Both the position numbers and the translations under genes were made by a program. A DNA stretch of 64,000 nt. Source: Trinickia sp. Y13. GTDB lineage: Bacteria > Pseudomonadota > Gammaproteobacteria > Burkholderiales > Burkholderiaceae. A model generated the notes under the pieces. That model worked only from the letters and a program-made list of their open reading frames with translations. It was not told where the DNA came from and did not search any database. This document shows positions 9,187 through 19,114 of the stretch, in pieces. The stretch is from the NCBI RefSeq assembly GCF_029522115.1, contig NZ_JAKWFK010000007.1:247983-311982 (forward strand), written 5' to 3'. Each line of letters begins with the position of its first letter. Positions within the stretch are counted from its first letter, which is position 1.

Positions 9187-10551
9187 ATGGCAGATTCCGC
9201 AGCATCCTTCTCTTCTCGTTCACCAGGCGCGAGACCGGCGAAAGGCCGGGCGCGAGCGGCTTCCGCGGGCGATGAGCACAGCGCGGCGCGCACCGCCGTC
9301 GATCCGCAACCGCACCCGCACGTACTGCGTGACGATGCCGGCGAGGCGGGCGAGAATGCGCCTTCGCTGCACTTCGATCCGCGTCAAGGGACGCTGCTCG
9401 GCTTCGAGTTGCCCGCCGAGGCTTTCGTGTCGATGTCGTCCGGAGGGCAGCGCGCGGCGGGCGAGCCAGTAGGAGTAGGAGCGATCGAAGGCGCGAGCTT
9501 GCCCGTAGAGAGTGGGCTTGCCGAAGAGAAGGCCGTTGCGGCACGGGAGCCCATCGCTGGCGAGAAGCCGGTTGCACCGCTGCCCGTCGCCAGTGAGAAG
9601 CCGGTCACGGCGCAGCAACCCATCGACGGTGAGACGCCCGTTGCAGTCGATAAGCGGGCCGTCGCGCGCCGGAGTGGCGGCACGGCTAAAACCGCTGCAG
9701 CCCAAAGAAATACACCTACCGCGCTGCAGGGTGCGAAGGGGGCGGGCGACGCGGCCCATGCCATCGCCGCTGAAGGCGCGGCGACCTTGTCGAAGGCCGA
9801 AGCGCCGGAGTTGGATCAGCGAGCCGAGGCGAGCGAAGCGAAGGCGGAAGTCGCAGCCGGTTCGCCGGACGAGGCTTCGCCCGCTTCCCAAAGCGCGCCG
9901 CTGCTCTCGCCCGGGGCGGCGCTCGCTAGCGTGCGCCAGCAAGGCTCACGGCGGCCTGCCGACACGATGCGCGCCGCAGCGAAAGGCGCGGCGGCCCAAG
10001 CGGGCGCGGGGACCGGAAGCGCTGGCGACAGCACGCGCGCCGGGCGCGGCGCGCGGGCGCTTCCGCTTCCACCCGCAGAGCAACCCGACTTCGCCCGTGA
10101 CGCCGAGGACGATACGGCGCAGCCGTTCGACGGTCCGGAGGCGAACGCGCTTACGCAAACCGTTGCGTCGCTGCAAGCAGCGTTCGACCAAGCGCAGCAC
10201 GCGGCACAAGCTCGCTGGCGGCGTACGCGGCACTGGCTCGCGCTCACCTTGGCGGGCCTTGCGGTATTGCTGATCGTATCGGTGGTGCAGACGGTTGCGC
10301 TGATCGGGTTCGTGCATCGCTCGGAGGCTGCGCAGCAGCAAGCCCAATCGGCTTCGAGCCAGCAGCAAGCGGCGTTGGCGAGTCTGGCGAGCGCGGTATC
10401 GGCGCTACCGGTGCGAGGGCAAGCGGCGCAACGATCGGCATCGCCTGCGGATGGCGCTGCCGCAGCGGGCAGCGCGCAACAGCCGGCCAAACGCGCCACG
10501 GGGGCGCATGCCCGGCACGCCGCCGAAAGGTCCAAGCCCGCCACGCATTGA
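9187..10551 (+). CDS. Hypothetical membrane protein with long Ala/Pro/Glu-rich repeat region
   Basis: 454 residues from the ATG at 9187 (MADSAASFSS); an in-frame ATG at 9151 would add 12. The first 330 residues are low-complexity and probably disordered. They include degenerate repeats of the type EKPVAPLPVAS / EKPVTAQQPIDG / ETPVAVDKRAVA around residues 115-160. One membrane helix (HWLALTLAGLAVLLIVSVVQ, near residue 350) is followed by a Gln/Ala-rich coiled segment and a basic tail. With a cytoplasmic N terminus this resembles membrane-anchored stalk proteins, but I do not recognise the family. Function is unknown. Confidence 0.65.
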   Translation: MADSAASFSSRSPGARPAKGRARAASAGDEHSAARTAVDPQPHPHVLRDDAGEAGENAPSLHFDPRQGTLLGFELPAEAFVSMSSGGQRAAGEPVGVGAIEGASLPVESGLAEEKAVAAREPIAGEKPVAPLPVASEKPVTAQQPIDGETPVAVDKRAVARRSGGTAKTAAAQRNTPTALQGAKGAGDAAHAIAAEGAATLSKAEAPELDQRAEASEAKAEVAAGSPDEASPASQSAPLLSPGAALASVRQQGSRRPADTMRAAAKGAAAQAGAGTGSAGDSTRAGRGARALPLPPAEQPDFARDAEDDTAQPFDGPEANALTQTVASLQAAFDQAQHAAQARWRRTRHWLALTLAGLAVLLIVSVVQTVALIGFVHRSEAAQQQAQSASSQQQAALASLASAVSALPVRGQAAQRSASPADGAAAAGSAQQPAKRATGAHARHAAERSKPATH

Positions 10552-10638
10552 CCTGCAGTCGGCCGCCCGGTGAAAGGATCGGGCGCAACGGTCGAGGCAG
10601 GTCGCCAGCATGCGCTGCGAGCGCTGCCTGCGCGGGCC

Positions 10639-12960
10639 TCAAGCGCGCTCGACGCCCTTCCACCGCTTGAGCAACAGCGCGTTGGTGACCACGCTGACGC
10701 TCGAGAACGCCATCGCAGCCCCCGCCAGCATCGGGTTCAGCAACCCGAGCGCGGCGAGCGGAATGCCGATCAGGTTGTAGACGAACGCCCAAAACAAGTT
10801 CTGCTGGATCTTGCGATAAGTGCGGCGCGAGATGTCGATCGCATCGGCGACGAGCGCCGGATCGCCGCGCATCAGCGTAATGCCGGCTGCGTGCATGGCG
10901 ACGTCGGTTCCCGTGGCCATGGCGATGCCGATGTCGGCTGCGGCCAGCGCGGGCGCGTCGTTGATACCGTCGCCGACCATGGCGACGATCTGCCCCGTGC
11001 CTGCTTTCAATTGCGCGACGATGTCGGCCTTGTCCGCGGGCAACACCTGGGCGTGGTACTCGTCGATGCCGAGCGCGGCGGCGACGGTGGCGGCTGCGCC
11101 GCGATTGTCGCCCGTGATCAGCACGCTTTTCACGCCGCGTGCGGCCAATTGTTCGACGGCGATGCGCGCGGTCGGCTTCACGCTGTCGCCGAACGCGATC
11201 AGCGCGAGTGCGTCGGCAGGCGCAGCTCCCCCGCTCTGGCGCATCAGCCAGGAGATCGTGTTGCCCGCGGCCTCCAGTTGCGCCGCGCGCTCGCGCGCCG
11301 CGGGCGGCGGCTCGATGGCCAGTTCGGCAAGCCAGCGTGCGTTGCCGACGCACAGCGTGACGCCGTCGATCTGCGCTTGCATGCCGCGGCCAGCGACGGC
11401 TTGCGCCTGCGCGGCGGCAGGCAGGCGCGCACGCGCGTCGCCCGTTGCGGCCGTCGCGGCCGAAGGCGGCTCGCCCGCGGTGCGCGCTTCGTACTCGGCA
11501 ACGAGTGCGCGAGCGAGCGGATGATCGCTGCCGCGCTCGACGGCGGCGGCCAGCGCAAGCGCCTCGTCATGCGACATGCCGAGCGGCTCGAACGCGGTGA
11601 GCTGGGGCTTGCCGACCGTCAGCGTGCCGGTTTTGTCGAATGCGACGATGGACACGCGCTGCGCGAGTTCGAGCGCTTCGGCGTCTTTGATCAACACGCC
11701 GTGTCGTGCCGCGACCCCCGTGCCCGCCATGATGGCAGCCGGCGTAGCTAGCCCGAGCGCGCATGGGCAGGCGATGACGAGCACCGACACCGCATTCAGA
11801 ATCGCCGTCTCCACCGAAGCGCCGGTCAACAGCCACAACCCTAACGTGGCTGCGGCCAACGCGAGGATCGCGGGCACGAACACGGCGCTCACGCGATCGA
11901 CGAGCCGTTGAATGGGCGCTTTTTCCGCCTGCGCGCTTTCGACGAGCCGGATGATGCGTGCGAGCGTGGTCTCGGCGCCCGTGGCCGTCGTCGTCACCTC
12001 CAGCGCGCCTTCGCCGTTGATCGACCCGGCCGTCACATGCTCGCCCGGCCCTTTCGCGACCGGCAGGCTTTCCCCGGTGATCAACGATTCGTCCACGTGC
12101 GTGCGGCCTGCCGCGATCGTTCCGTCGACCGGCATGCGTTCGCCGGGCCTGACGACCACTACCGTGCCGACGCGCACCTGCGCCAGAGGCACCTCGCGCT
12201 CGTTGCCGAGTTCGTCCTTGATGTGCGCGCGCTCCGGCCTGAGCGCGCTCAGCGCGCGAATGGCGTCGGTCGTTTCGCGTTTGGCGCGCGCTTCGAGCCA
12301 TTTGCCGAGCCGCACGAGCGTGATGACGACGGCGGACGCCTCGAAATACAGGTGCATCGTCTCGCCGGGATGCGCGATCATCTGCCACACGCTCAAGCCG
12401 TACGCCGCCGACGTGCCGAGCGCTACGAGCAGATCCATGTTGCCCGCTCGCGCGCGCACGGCCCGGTAAGCGCTCCCGTAAAAGCGCGCGCCGCACACGA
12501 ATTGGACGACGCTTGCGAGCACGAGCTGCAACCAGGCGGGTAGCGCGGCTTCGACGCCGAAGGGGGCGCTGAGCATGGGAAGCATGAGCGGCACGCTGAG
12601 CAACGCCGACAAGGCAACGACGGCCAGCTCGCGCTGGGCGCGGCGCGCGCGGGTTCCCTCGGCCGTCGCCGAAGCGTTTTCGCCGGTATCGGCCGCTTGC
12701 GTTGGCGACACGACAGGCTGCGCCCCGTACCCTGCATCGACGACGGCTTTGACGAGCCGGTCGATATCGACGGCTGCGAGCGGCTCCGATGTGCGCACCG
12801 AGGCGCGCTCGGTCGCGAGGTTGACGGAAGCGGCGGCGACGCCGGGGACGCGCGCGAGGGCTTTTTCGACGCGGGTGGCGCACGAGGCGCAGGTCATGCC
12901 CTGGATCTCGAGTTCGGCGCTCGGTGCGTCGGCGATGTCGGAAGGTGCGAGTTCGGTCAT
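10639..12960 (-). CDS. copA: Copper-translocating P1B-type ATPase
   Basis: 773 residues. An N-terminal heavy-metal domain carries GMTCASC (about 20-26), followed by eight membrane helices. The Cu(I)-selective [10 protein letters not shown] in helix 6 is near residue 397, the phosphorylated DKTGT near 440, and the nucleotide-domain [10 protein letters not shown] near 658. It exports cytoplasmic Cu(I) (possibly Ag(I)) at the cost of ATP. It is a monocistronic leftward gene. The 13006-13036 region upstream is a MerR/CueR-type promoter with a 19-base spacer, so copper-induced transcription is expected. Neither cueR nor a copper chaperone gene is adjacent. Family and role are firm. Confidence 0.95.
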   Translation of the reverse strand: MTELAPSDIADAPSAELEIQGMTCASCATRVEKALARVPGVAAASVNLATERASVRTSEPLAAVDIDRLVKAVVDAGYGAQPVVSPTQAADTGENASATAEGTRARRAQRELAVVALSALLSVPLMLPMLSAPFGVEAALPAWLQLVLASVVQFVCGARFYGSAYRAVRARAGNMDLLVALGTSAAYGLSVWQMIAHPGETMHLYFEASAVVITLVRLGKWLEARAKRETTDAIRALSALRPERAHIKDELGNEREVPLAQVRVGTVVVVRPGERMPVDGTIAAGRTHVDESLITGESLPVAKGPGEHVTAGSINGEGALEVTTTATGAETTLARIIRLVESAQAEKAPIQRLVDRVSAVFVPAILALAAATLGLWLLTGASVETAILNAVSVLVIACPCALGLATPAAIMAGTGVAARHGVLIKDAEALELAQRVSIVAFDKTGTLTVGKPQLTAFEPLGMSHDEALALAAAVERGSDHPLARALVAEYEARTAGEPPSAATAATGDARARLPAAAQAQAVAGRGMQAQIDGVTLCVGNARWLAELAIEPPPAARERAAQLEAAGNTISWLMRQSGGAAPADALALIAFGDSVKPTARIAVEQLAARGVKSVLITGDNRGAAATVAAALGIDEYHAQVLPADKADIVAQLKAGTGQIVAMVGDGINDAPALAAADIGIAMATGTDVAMHAAGITLMRGDPALVADAIDISRRTYRKIQQNLFWAFVYNLIGIPLAALGLLNPMLAGAAMAFSSVSVVTNALLLKRWKGVERA

Positions 12961-13005
12961 GGGGATTCTGACGACGGAAACGGCGGGGCCGCAACAAGAC
13001 GATTC

Positions 13006-13036
13006 ACTATCGACCTTCCCATGATTGGAAGGTCAA
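13006..13036 (-). promoter_or_regulatory. CueR-type copA promoter with dyad operator
   Basis: Read leftward, TTGACC (13036-13031) and GATAGT (13011-13006) are separated by exactly 19 bases, the overlong spacer typical of MerR-family promoters. Inside it lies the dyad GACCTTCC-N7-GGAAGGTC (13012-13034), close to the known Escherichia coli copA operator. The predicted message would start about 40 bases before copA. CueR is expected to act from elsewhere in the genome. Confidence 0.82.
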
Positions 13037-13306
13037 GCGATATCGGCGGCTGCCGGCCGGACGGGCCCGCCGGGCAGATTGTGAGACTGGCCGGAAGAGC
13101 GCTGAGCGTCAAAGCGGCGGGCGCGAGTGTTGCGGCTTTATCCTCGAGTTTTCGCTGATCCTTGCTTAGCGGCCGAGGATACGATACAACGCTCTCGCGA
13201 TTCGAGCGAGAATCGACGTGGCGCGAGATCCTGGCCGGGTTGAACGCCGTACAACGGCGAAGGCGCAGTCGCCTGCCCGATGCCCTCGTAAAAACAGACC
13301 GTACAC

Positions 13307-14809
13307 ATGACAACAAAAACTCGAAACCTCAAGCTGCCCGCGGGGGCCCGCTCCTGGCTGGCGTGTGTCGCCGCCGTCGTTTTTGCCGGGTGTGCCGCGC
13401 CGGTCAAGGCGCCGCCTCCACCGCACGCGACGGGCTGGACTCAAGACGAAGTCGTGGATTCCTACGTGTTCGGCTATCCGCTGGTCGTCATGACGACGGC
13501 GCGCGCCGCGGCGTTGGCAGGGGCCGGCGCCGGCACGGATCCGGGCACGGTGCTCAACACCTTGCACCCGGTGCCCGTGACGACGACGGAGGGCGACGGA
13601 CGGCCGCCGCTGGCGGACGTCGACACGCTATCCGCGAACGCGTGGCTCGATTTGTCGCAGGAACCTGTTCTCGTGTCCGTGCCCGACACGCATGGGCGGT
13701 TCCTCGATGCTCGCGTGCTCGACATGTGGACGAACGTGGTTTGGTCGACGGGGCCGACCGCCAACGCCAGAACCGGGGCGCCCAAGCCGCAGACCATCGC
13801 GCTCGTGCCGCCGGGCTGGGATGGCCAACTGCCGTCTGGCGTCGTACGCGTCGCGGCGCCGGCCAAGGATCTCTGGCTTGGCGTGCGCATCGCTGCGCTC
13901 GATGCGAGGGCGGTGCCGGGGGCTCGCCGGTTGGAGAACGAGGTGCGCGTCGTGCCGCTGTCGGCCTATCTCGCCGACGAACACGAACGCCATGCCGCGC
14001 GCGGCAAGCACGCGAAACGGGGGCGGCGCGCGAGCCAGGCCGATGCGGCGGATCCGAACGAAAGCGTCGCCGAGGCATTGGCCGGGCTTGCCGCGAATGC
14101 CGCGGCCGTCGCTCAGCTCGATGCGGACGCTTTCTTCCGCAAATTGGCCGATGCGCTACGCGAGAATCCGCCATCGACCGACGATGCCCATGCCGTCAAG
14201 GTGCTGGCCGATATCGGGGTGACGCCGGGGGAGGCGCCGCATTTTCCCGCCGGCTCGGCCGAAGCGATCGCGGCGGGCGTTGCCGAGGGTTTCAAGCGCG
14301 TGCAGACGCCGCCTGTCAACGCCATCTCGGGCAACGGCTGGAACTGGCTGGGCGAGAGCGTGGGCCATTACGGCGACGACTACGCATTGCGGGCGTACGC
14401 AACCTATGCCCATCCCGGTGTCGCGACCAAGCAGGACGAAGCGTTCCCGGCCGCCTTGGTCGATGGGGCGGGCAAACCGCTCGACGGCAACCGCGCTTAC
14501 GTGATGCATTTCCCGTCCAGGGCGCTGCCGCCCGTGCGCGCCTATTGGACGATCACGGCCTACACGGCGAACGGCGAATTGGCTCCCGGGCGGTTGCCTC
14601 GTTACTCGATCGACTCGCACGATCGTTTGCGCCGCAATCGCGATGGCTCGATCGACGTCTATGTGTCGTCGAAGCCACCGGCTCGCGCGCATCGGTCGAA
14701 CTGGCTGCCCGCGCCGCCGGGGCCGTTCCAACTCGTGATGCGGCTATACGCGCCGCAACCGAGCGCGACCGATGGCAGCTGGCTGCCGCCGCAGGTCGAA
14801 TCCCGATAA
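13307..14809 (+). CDS. DUF1254/DUF1214 domain lipoprotein
   Basis: 500 residues. The N terminus is a lipoprotein signal with the lipobox VFAGC, Cys at residue 29, so the protein is probably membrane-anchored in the periplasm. A DUF1254 domain (about 45-175, with SYVFGYPLVVM, NTLHPVP and DTLSANAWLDLS) is followed by a DUF1214 domain at the C terminus (about 370-490, with RAYVMHFP and PVRAYWTITAY). A basic, low-complexity insert (HAARGKHAKRGRRA) separates them. These paired domains are widespread in proteobacteria with no settled biochemical role. The start is the ATG at 13307. It lies 66 bases before the DUF748 gene and may share its transcript. Confidence 0.88.
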   Translation: MTTKTRNLKLPAGARSWLACVAAVVFAGCAAPVKAPPPPHATGWTQDEVVDSYVFGYPLVVMTTARAAALAGAGAGTDPGTVLNTLHPVPVTTTEGDGRPPLADVDTLSANAWLDLSQEPVLVSVPDTHGRFLDARVLDMWTNVVWSTGPTANARTGAPKPQTIALVPPGWDGQLPSGVVRVAAPAKDLWLGVRIAALDARAVPGARRLENEVRVVPLSAYLADEHERHAARGKHAKRGRRASQADAADPNESVAEALAGLAANAAAVAQLDADAFFRKLADALRENPPSTDDAHAVKVLADIGVTPGEAPHFPAGSAEAIAAGVAEGFKRVQTPPVNAISGNGWNWLGESVGHYGDDYALRAYATYAHPGVATKQDEAFPAALVDGAGKPLDGNRAYVMHFPSRALPPVRAYWTITAYTANGELAPGRLPRYSIDSHDRLRRNRDGSIDVYVSSKPPARAHRSNWLPAPPGPFQLVMRLYAPQPSATDGSWLPPQVESR

Positions 14810-14875
14810 GCGGGGACCTGGGCGCGATGCGCATCTCAACGGAGTGGGGCAAGCGAGCGTGAACGGAGCAGTGCG

Positions 14876-17800
14876 ATGACGAACGAACCGAAGGGCGGCG
14901 CGCTGGCCCGCTTCGGGGAAACCATGCGGTCGCGCGGGGCGCGTCGCACTGCAATCGGCGTGGTGATAGCCATCGCGCTGTATGGACTGCTGGGCTTTTT
15001 CGCGGCGCCGCCGCTGATTCGGCATATCGCCGAACAGCAGCTCACACAAGCGCTTTCACGGCCGGTGTCGATTCGCAGGGTGACGCTCAATCCATACACG
15101 CTGCGTCTCGAAGTCGATGGCTTGCGCGTGAGCGAGCCCGGCGGCGCGGGCGAGTTTGCCGCCATGGAGCGGCTGGTCGTGCGCGCATCATGGATCACGC
15201 TGCTGCGCTTTGCGCCGATCGTCACCGAGTTGCGCATCGATTCGCCGCGGGTCAACGTCGTGCGCTACGACACCCAGCGTTTCAACTTCAGCGATATCGT
15301 CGAGAAATTCTCGAAACCGTCGAAGCCGCAAGCGGGGCCGACCTTGTTCTCGGTCTCGAACATCGCCGTCGAAAACGGCCGCGTCGATTTCGACGATCGG
15401 CTGCTTGGCATGCGTCATGTCGTCGAGTCATTCTCGCTAGGCGTGCCGTTCATCGCCACACTACCCGCGCAGACCGACATCTTCGTCGTGCCGCGCTTGT
15501 CCGCGCGCGTGGACGGCAGCCCGATCGAAATCAGAGGGAAGACCAAGCCGTTCACGAAAACGCGCGATTCGGACGTGGCCGTCACGTTCCATGGCCTCGA
15601 TGTGCCGCACTTGTTGTCTTACGCGCCGGCCAAACTGCCGCTGGAAGTGCAAAGCGGCAAGCTGGCCGGCGATTTGAAGCTGCGCTTCGTGATGTCGGGG
15701 GACAAACCGAGCTTGACCGTCTCGGGCACGGCCGATTTGACCGATGCAAGCATCGTCGATCCGGCGCATGCGCCGTTTTTCTCGGCCCGTGCGTTGCACG
15801 TGGCCGCGGCGGGACTGCAGCCGCTTGCGGGCGTCTATCGCTTCGACGAAATCCGGCTCGACCAGCCGGCGCTGCATTTGACGCGCGAGCATTCAGGCGA
15901 ACTGAGCATTGCGCGCGCGTTTGCTCCGGCGCCCGCGTCTTCGCCCAAGGCGGCGGCCGCTGCCGGCGAGCCCGTCACGCCGGCCGCGAGCGCCGCCCCG
16001 ACCGCTGCCTCGGCGGCGGCCTCCGCGCCCGATGCGGCGTCTACGCCGGCCGCGAGCGCCGCCGCCAAACCGGCGCCGCTCGATGTATCGATCAAGCATT
16101 TTGCACTGAACGACGGTAGCGTTGCGCTCGAGGATCGCGTGCCCGATCGCCCCGTCGCGCTCGATTTGACCAACCTGAAAGCGACGCTCGACGATTTTTC
16201 GACGCTTGGCTCCGCCAAGGCTCGTTATGCGATCCAAACGGCGCTCAAGCAAGGCGGCAGTATCGGGGCGACGGGCACGCTCGCATTGGCGGCGAAACGC
16301 GCCGACGCCAAACTGTCGATCCAAGAGTTGGCCTTGCCCATCGCGCAGCCCTATTTGGACGGGGTCACGCGTGCGCGCATCGCGGCAGGACGGCTGGGAG
16401 CATCGCTCTCGCTCGACGCCGACTGGTCGCGTCCGGCGGCCGAAGCGCGCGTGGGCGCGGGGGAACTGACGCTGAAGGCGTTGCAACTGACCGGCGCCGA
16501 TACCGCGAAGGGGGCCGCGCCCGACATCGCGCTGGCGCAGGGCCGTGTCTCGCTCAAAGGCATCGATGTGGCGGCCCGCACGGCGGACATCGAGCGTATC
16601 GAGGCGACGGGGCTGTCGGTGACGGGCACGCGAGACAAGAACGGCCGCATCAGCTTGACACAGCTGGCCGAGCCGCCGGAATCGGCACCGCATTCAGAGC
16701 CGGCTCATGCGACCGCCGCCGCCCATGAGCGGCACGCGCGCGAGCCCAATCGCGGCGATGTATCGAAACCGGCGAGTGCGGCGCAAGCGGGCTGGCACTA
16801 CCGGATCGGCGCACTCGAGGTAAGAGACGCTTCCGCCGATATCACGGACGAAGCCGCGCCGCGCCCCGTGAAGCTGCACATCGCCCCCTTGCAGCTCGAT
16901 GTTCGCAACGTCACGGAAGACCCGCGCAGGCCGCTTGCCGTCAAGCTGGAGGCTTCGCTCAACGGCAAGGGGACGCTGAATCTGGACGGCGACCTCGTGT
17001 CCGCCCCGCTCGCCGCCACGCTGACGGTGCACGCGAATCGACTCGATCTCTCGCCCTTTGAACCGTACTTCGGCAACCGGCTCAATGCAAAAATCGCGGC
17101 TGCCCAGTTGAACGCGCGGGGCCAGTTGAAAGTCTCGCTACCCGCGAGCGGCGCCCCGTCGTACTCGTATCGCGGCGGCGCGGCGCTCGTCGATGTCCGC
17201 CTGCTCGACCGCATCAACGCTGCGCCGCTCGCCGGGTGGGGCACGCTCGGGATCGGCGGCATCAACGCGCGCTACGACGAACACGGCGTCAATCTCGACA
17301 TTGCCCGCGTGACGTTTGCGCGGTTCTTCGGACGTGTATTGCTCGATTCGAACGGTAAGCTGAATCTGAACGATGTGCTGGCAGAGGGACGCGCCGCATC
17401 GGAAGCGTCGGCCCAACCCAAGCAAAAAGCATCGACGACGACCGCACACGTGCAGACCTCCCCGCCTACCGGCCCCGCCTCGACGCCGTTGCATGCCCGC
17501 ATTGGCCAGGTGGTGTTGCAGCAAGGCCATGTGAACTACACGGACGACTTCGTCAAGCCAAACTACACGGCCAACCTCGTCGACATCGCGGGGACGATCG
17601 GCACGTTCGGCACCGATGTCGCAACGCCGGCCCCGGTGGACGTCAGCGCGAGCTTGGCGGATAACGGGCCGATCGCGATTCGCGGCACGGCCAATCCGCT
17701 CGCGCCCAAGCCGATGCTCGATCTGAGCGCCAGCGCGCACGACATCGGCTTGAAGAATCTCACGCCCTATTCGCTCAAGTACGCAGGCTACCCGATTACG

Positions 17801-18697
17801 CGAGGCAGCCTGAACGTCGATCTTCATTACAAGCTCGAAAACGATCAGTTGACGGCGCAGAACCATCTATTCATCGACCAACTGACGTTCGGCGAGCACG
17901 TGCAGAACGATACGGAAACGCACTTGCCCGTGCGTCTCGCGATTGCGCTGCTGAAAAATTCGAGGGGCCAGATCGACGTCAACATCCCAGTTTCCGGATC
18001 GCTGTCGAATCCGCAATTCAGCTTGGGTAGCCTGATCTGGAGCGCGGTCGCGCATCTGATCGAGAAGGCCGTCACCGCGCCGTTCTCGCTGCTCGCGAAC
18101 GCATTCGGAGGTGGCGCGAATGGCGAGGCGAGCGCGCAACAGCTGCAATTCATCGCGTTCGCCCCGGGTTCCGCGGCGCTGACCGATCAGTCGCGCGAGA
18201 AACTGGATACGCTTGCCAAGTTCATGAACGAAAAGCCCGCGGTGAAGCTCGAACTGAGCGGGCGCGCCGACGCGAACGTCGACATGCCGGGGCTTCGGCT
18301 CGCTTACGTCGACGATCTCGTCAAGAAGGAAAAGGCGAAGGCGACGGCGAGCGGCGGGAAACAGGTCGATCCGTCCACGGTGACGCTGTCGCCCGACGAG
18401 TACAGCCATTATTTGAAGGAGGCGTACAAGAACGCCGATTTCAAGAAGCCGCGCAACTTCATCGGCTTGACCAAGACGCTGCCCGATGACGACATGAAGC
18501 GGGCGCTGGCTTACCACGCGCCGGTCGACGATACGAGCTTGCACGCGCTCGCGGAGCAGCGCGCGCAGAACGTTCGACAGTATCTGGTCCAAAAGATCGA
18601 GGCCGGTCGCATCACGATCGGGACGCCCCACTTTGGGACGGAAGGGATGAAGGACAACGGCCCCTCGACGCGGGTGGATTTGACGCCGGTGGGCTGA
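14876..18697 (+). CDS. DUF748 (AsmA-like) envelope protein with OmpA-like tail
   Basis: 1273 residues. A short cytoplasmic N terminus and one membrane helix (about 27-46, IGVVIAIALYGLLGFFAAPP) lead into a very long periplasmic body. The body shows repeated AsmA/DUF748 beta-rich units, such as LNPYTLRLEVDGLRVSEP and several LDLSASAHDIGLKNL-type segments. An Ala/Pro-rich linker spans about 345-401. The tail (about 1085-1130) has an OmpA-like segment, FAPGSAALTDQSREKLDTLA. AsmA-like proteins are thought to bridge the periplasm and move phospholipid to the outer membrane; applying this here is inference. A GGAG site 7 bases before the ATG at 14876 supports the start. Confidence 0.88.
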   Translation: MTNEPKGGALARFGETMRSRGARRTAIGVVIAIALYGLLGFFAAPPLIRHIAEQQLTQALSRPVSIRRVTLNPYTLRLEVDGLRVSEPGGAGEFAAMERLVVRASWITLLRFAPIVTELRIDSPRVNVVRYDTQRFNFSDIVEKFSKPSKPQAGPTLFSVSNIAVENGRVDFDDRLLGMRHVVESFSLGVPFIATLPAQTDIFVVPRLSARVDGSPIEIRGKTKPFTKTRDSDVAVTFHGLDVPHLLSYAPAKLPLEVQSGKLAGDLKLRFVMSGDKPSLTVSGTADLTDASIVDPAHAPFFSARALHVAAAGLQPLAGVYRFDEIRLDQPALHLTREHSGELSIARAFAPAPASSPKAAAAAGEPVTPAASAAPTAASAAASAPDAASTPAASAAAKPAPLDVSIKHFALNDGSVALEDRVPDRPVALDLTNLKATLDDFSTLGSAKARYAIQTALKQGGSIGATGTLALAAKRADAKLSIQELALPIAQPYLDGVTRARIAAGRLGASLSLDADWSRPAAEARVGAGELTLKALQLTGADTAKGAAPDIALAQGRVSLKGIDVAARTADIERIEATGLSVTGTRDKNGRISLTQLAEPPESAPHSEPAHATAAAHERHAREPNRGDVSKPASAAQAGWHYRIGALEVRDASADITDEAAPRPVKLHIAPLQLDVRNVTEDPRRPLAVKLEASLNGKGTLNLDGDLVSAPLAATLTVHANRLDLSPFEPYFGNRLNAKIAAAQLNARGQLKVSLPASGAPSYSYRGGAALVDVRLLDRINAAPLAGWGTLGIGGINARYDEHGVNLDIARVTFARFFGRVLLDSNGKLNLNDVLAEGRAASEASAQPKQKASTTTAHVQTSPPTGPASTPLHARIGQVVLQQGHVNYTDDFVKPNYTANLVDIAGTIGTFGTDVATPAPVDVSASLADNGPIAIRGTANPLAPKPMLDLSASAHDIGLKNLTPYSLKYAGYPITRGSLNVDLHYKLENDQLTAQNHLFIDQLTFGEHVQNDTETHLPVRLAIALLKNSRGQIDVNIPVSGSLSNPQFSLGSLIWSAVAHLIEKAVTAPFSLLANAFGGGANGEASAQQLQFIAFAPGSAALTDQSREKLDTLAKFMNEKPAVKLELSGRADANVDMPGLRLAYVDDLVKKEKAKATASGGKQVDPSTVTLSPDEYSHYLKEAYKNADFKKPRNFIGLTKTLPDDDMKRALAYHAPVDDTSLHALAEQRAQNVRQYLVQKIEAGRITIGTPHFGTEGMKDNGPSTRVDLTPVG

Positions 18698-18854
18698 GCA
18701 CCCCTTGCGCGGCCGTAGTGCCGCGCGAAGGAAGGCGGTGCAAACCCACGTCCCTCGCGTCGGCTTGCGCACGCGTATTACGAGACGCTGCTAAACTGCA
18801 GGTCTATTTGGCTTTCGTTTCACATTTCACTTCAACCACCTAGGGAGGCGTTCG

Positions 18855-18923
18855 ATGTCCATCACCACGCTTACTGCCGTCCCGAACGTGGCACCTGCTC
18901 GCCCGGGCGACATGCGACGCTGA
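18855..18923 (+). CDS. Short leader ORF (22 codons) upstream of ABC exporter
   Basis: ATG at 18855 is preceded by GGGAGG about 7 bases upstream, one of the best ribosome sites in this region. It encodes MSITTLTAVPNVAPARPGDM followed by two Arg codons and TGA at 18921-18923. It has no domain and is far shorter than normal genes. It lies 191 bases before the exporter start, and the space between holds two perfect hairpins. This arrangement fits a regulatory leader peptide whose translation controls the downstream gene, but no known leader family was recognised. The peptide lacks a run of one amino acid, although it has three prolines and ends in two arginines. Confidence 0.5.
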   Translation: MSITTLTAVPNVAPARPGDMRR

Positions 18924-19114
18924 CGTCGCTTCTTCTCGCCGTGTTCAGCCGGGGTTTCCCGGCGCGTAAACCGGCTCTCGCATTCTCCTAGTCAATGCGC
19001 CGCGATAAGCGGCGCGCCGTTGTCGTCGGTGCTCGGCCTTCGGGGCCGCGCCGCGCAGCGTTTTTCATTGAATTTTCGTATCCCTGAGCGCACCGCGCCC
19101 AGGGCGGAGCGCCT
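18924..19114 (+). promoter_or_regulatory. Structured leader between short ORF and ABC exporter
   Basis: 191 untranslated bases. GCCGGG-GTTT-CCCGGC at 18948-18963 and GCGCCGC-GATAA-GCGGCGC at 18997-19015 are perfect hairpins. A weaker CGGCC/GGCCG stem near 19036-19050 follows, then a T5 run near 19060. The ribosome site CGGAG lies just before the ATG at 19115. The layout suggests attenuation or translational coupling with the 18855 leader ORF. No described riboswitch was recognised. Confidence 0.45.

Noticed and set aside
9500..9680. CRISPR-like or satellite repeat
   Set aside because: The repetition is a degenerate amino-acid repeat inside a coding frame, without identical repeats or regular spacers.
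13180..13225. Second operator upstream of the DUF1254 gene (TCTCGC-N7-GCGAGA)
   Set aside because: Overlapping short GC-rich dyads are common in this composition; no promoter elements frame it.
18855..19114. Known riboswitch or mgtC-type magnesium leader upstream of the exporter
   Set aside because: No conserved core of any described riboswitch could be matched, and the ORF does not resemble known magnesium or copper leader peptides.
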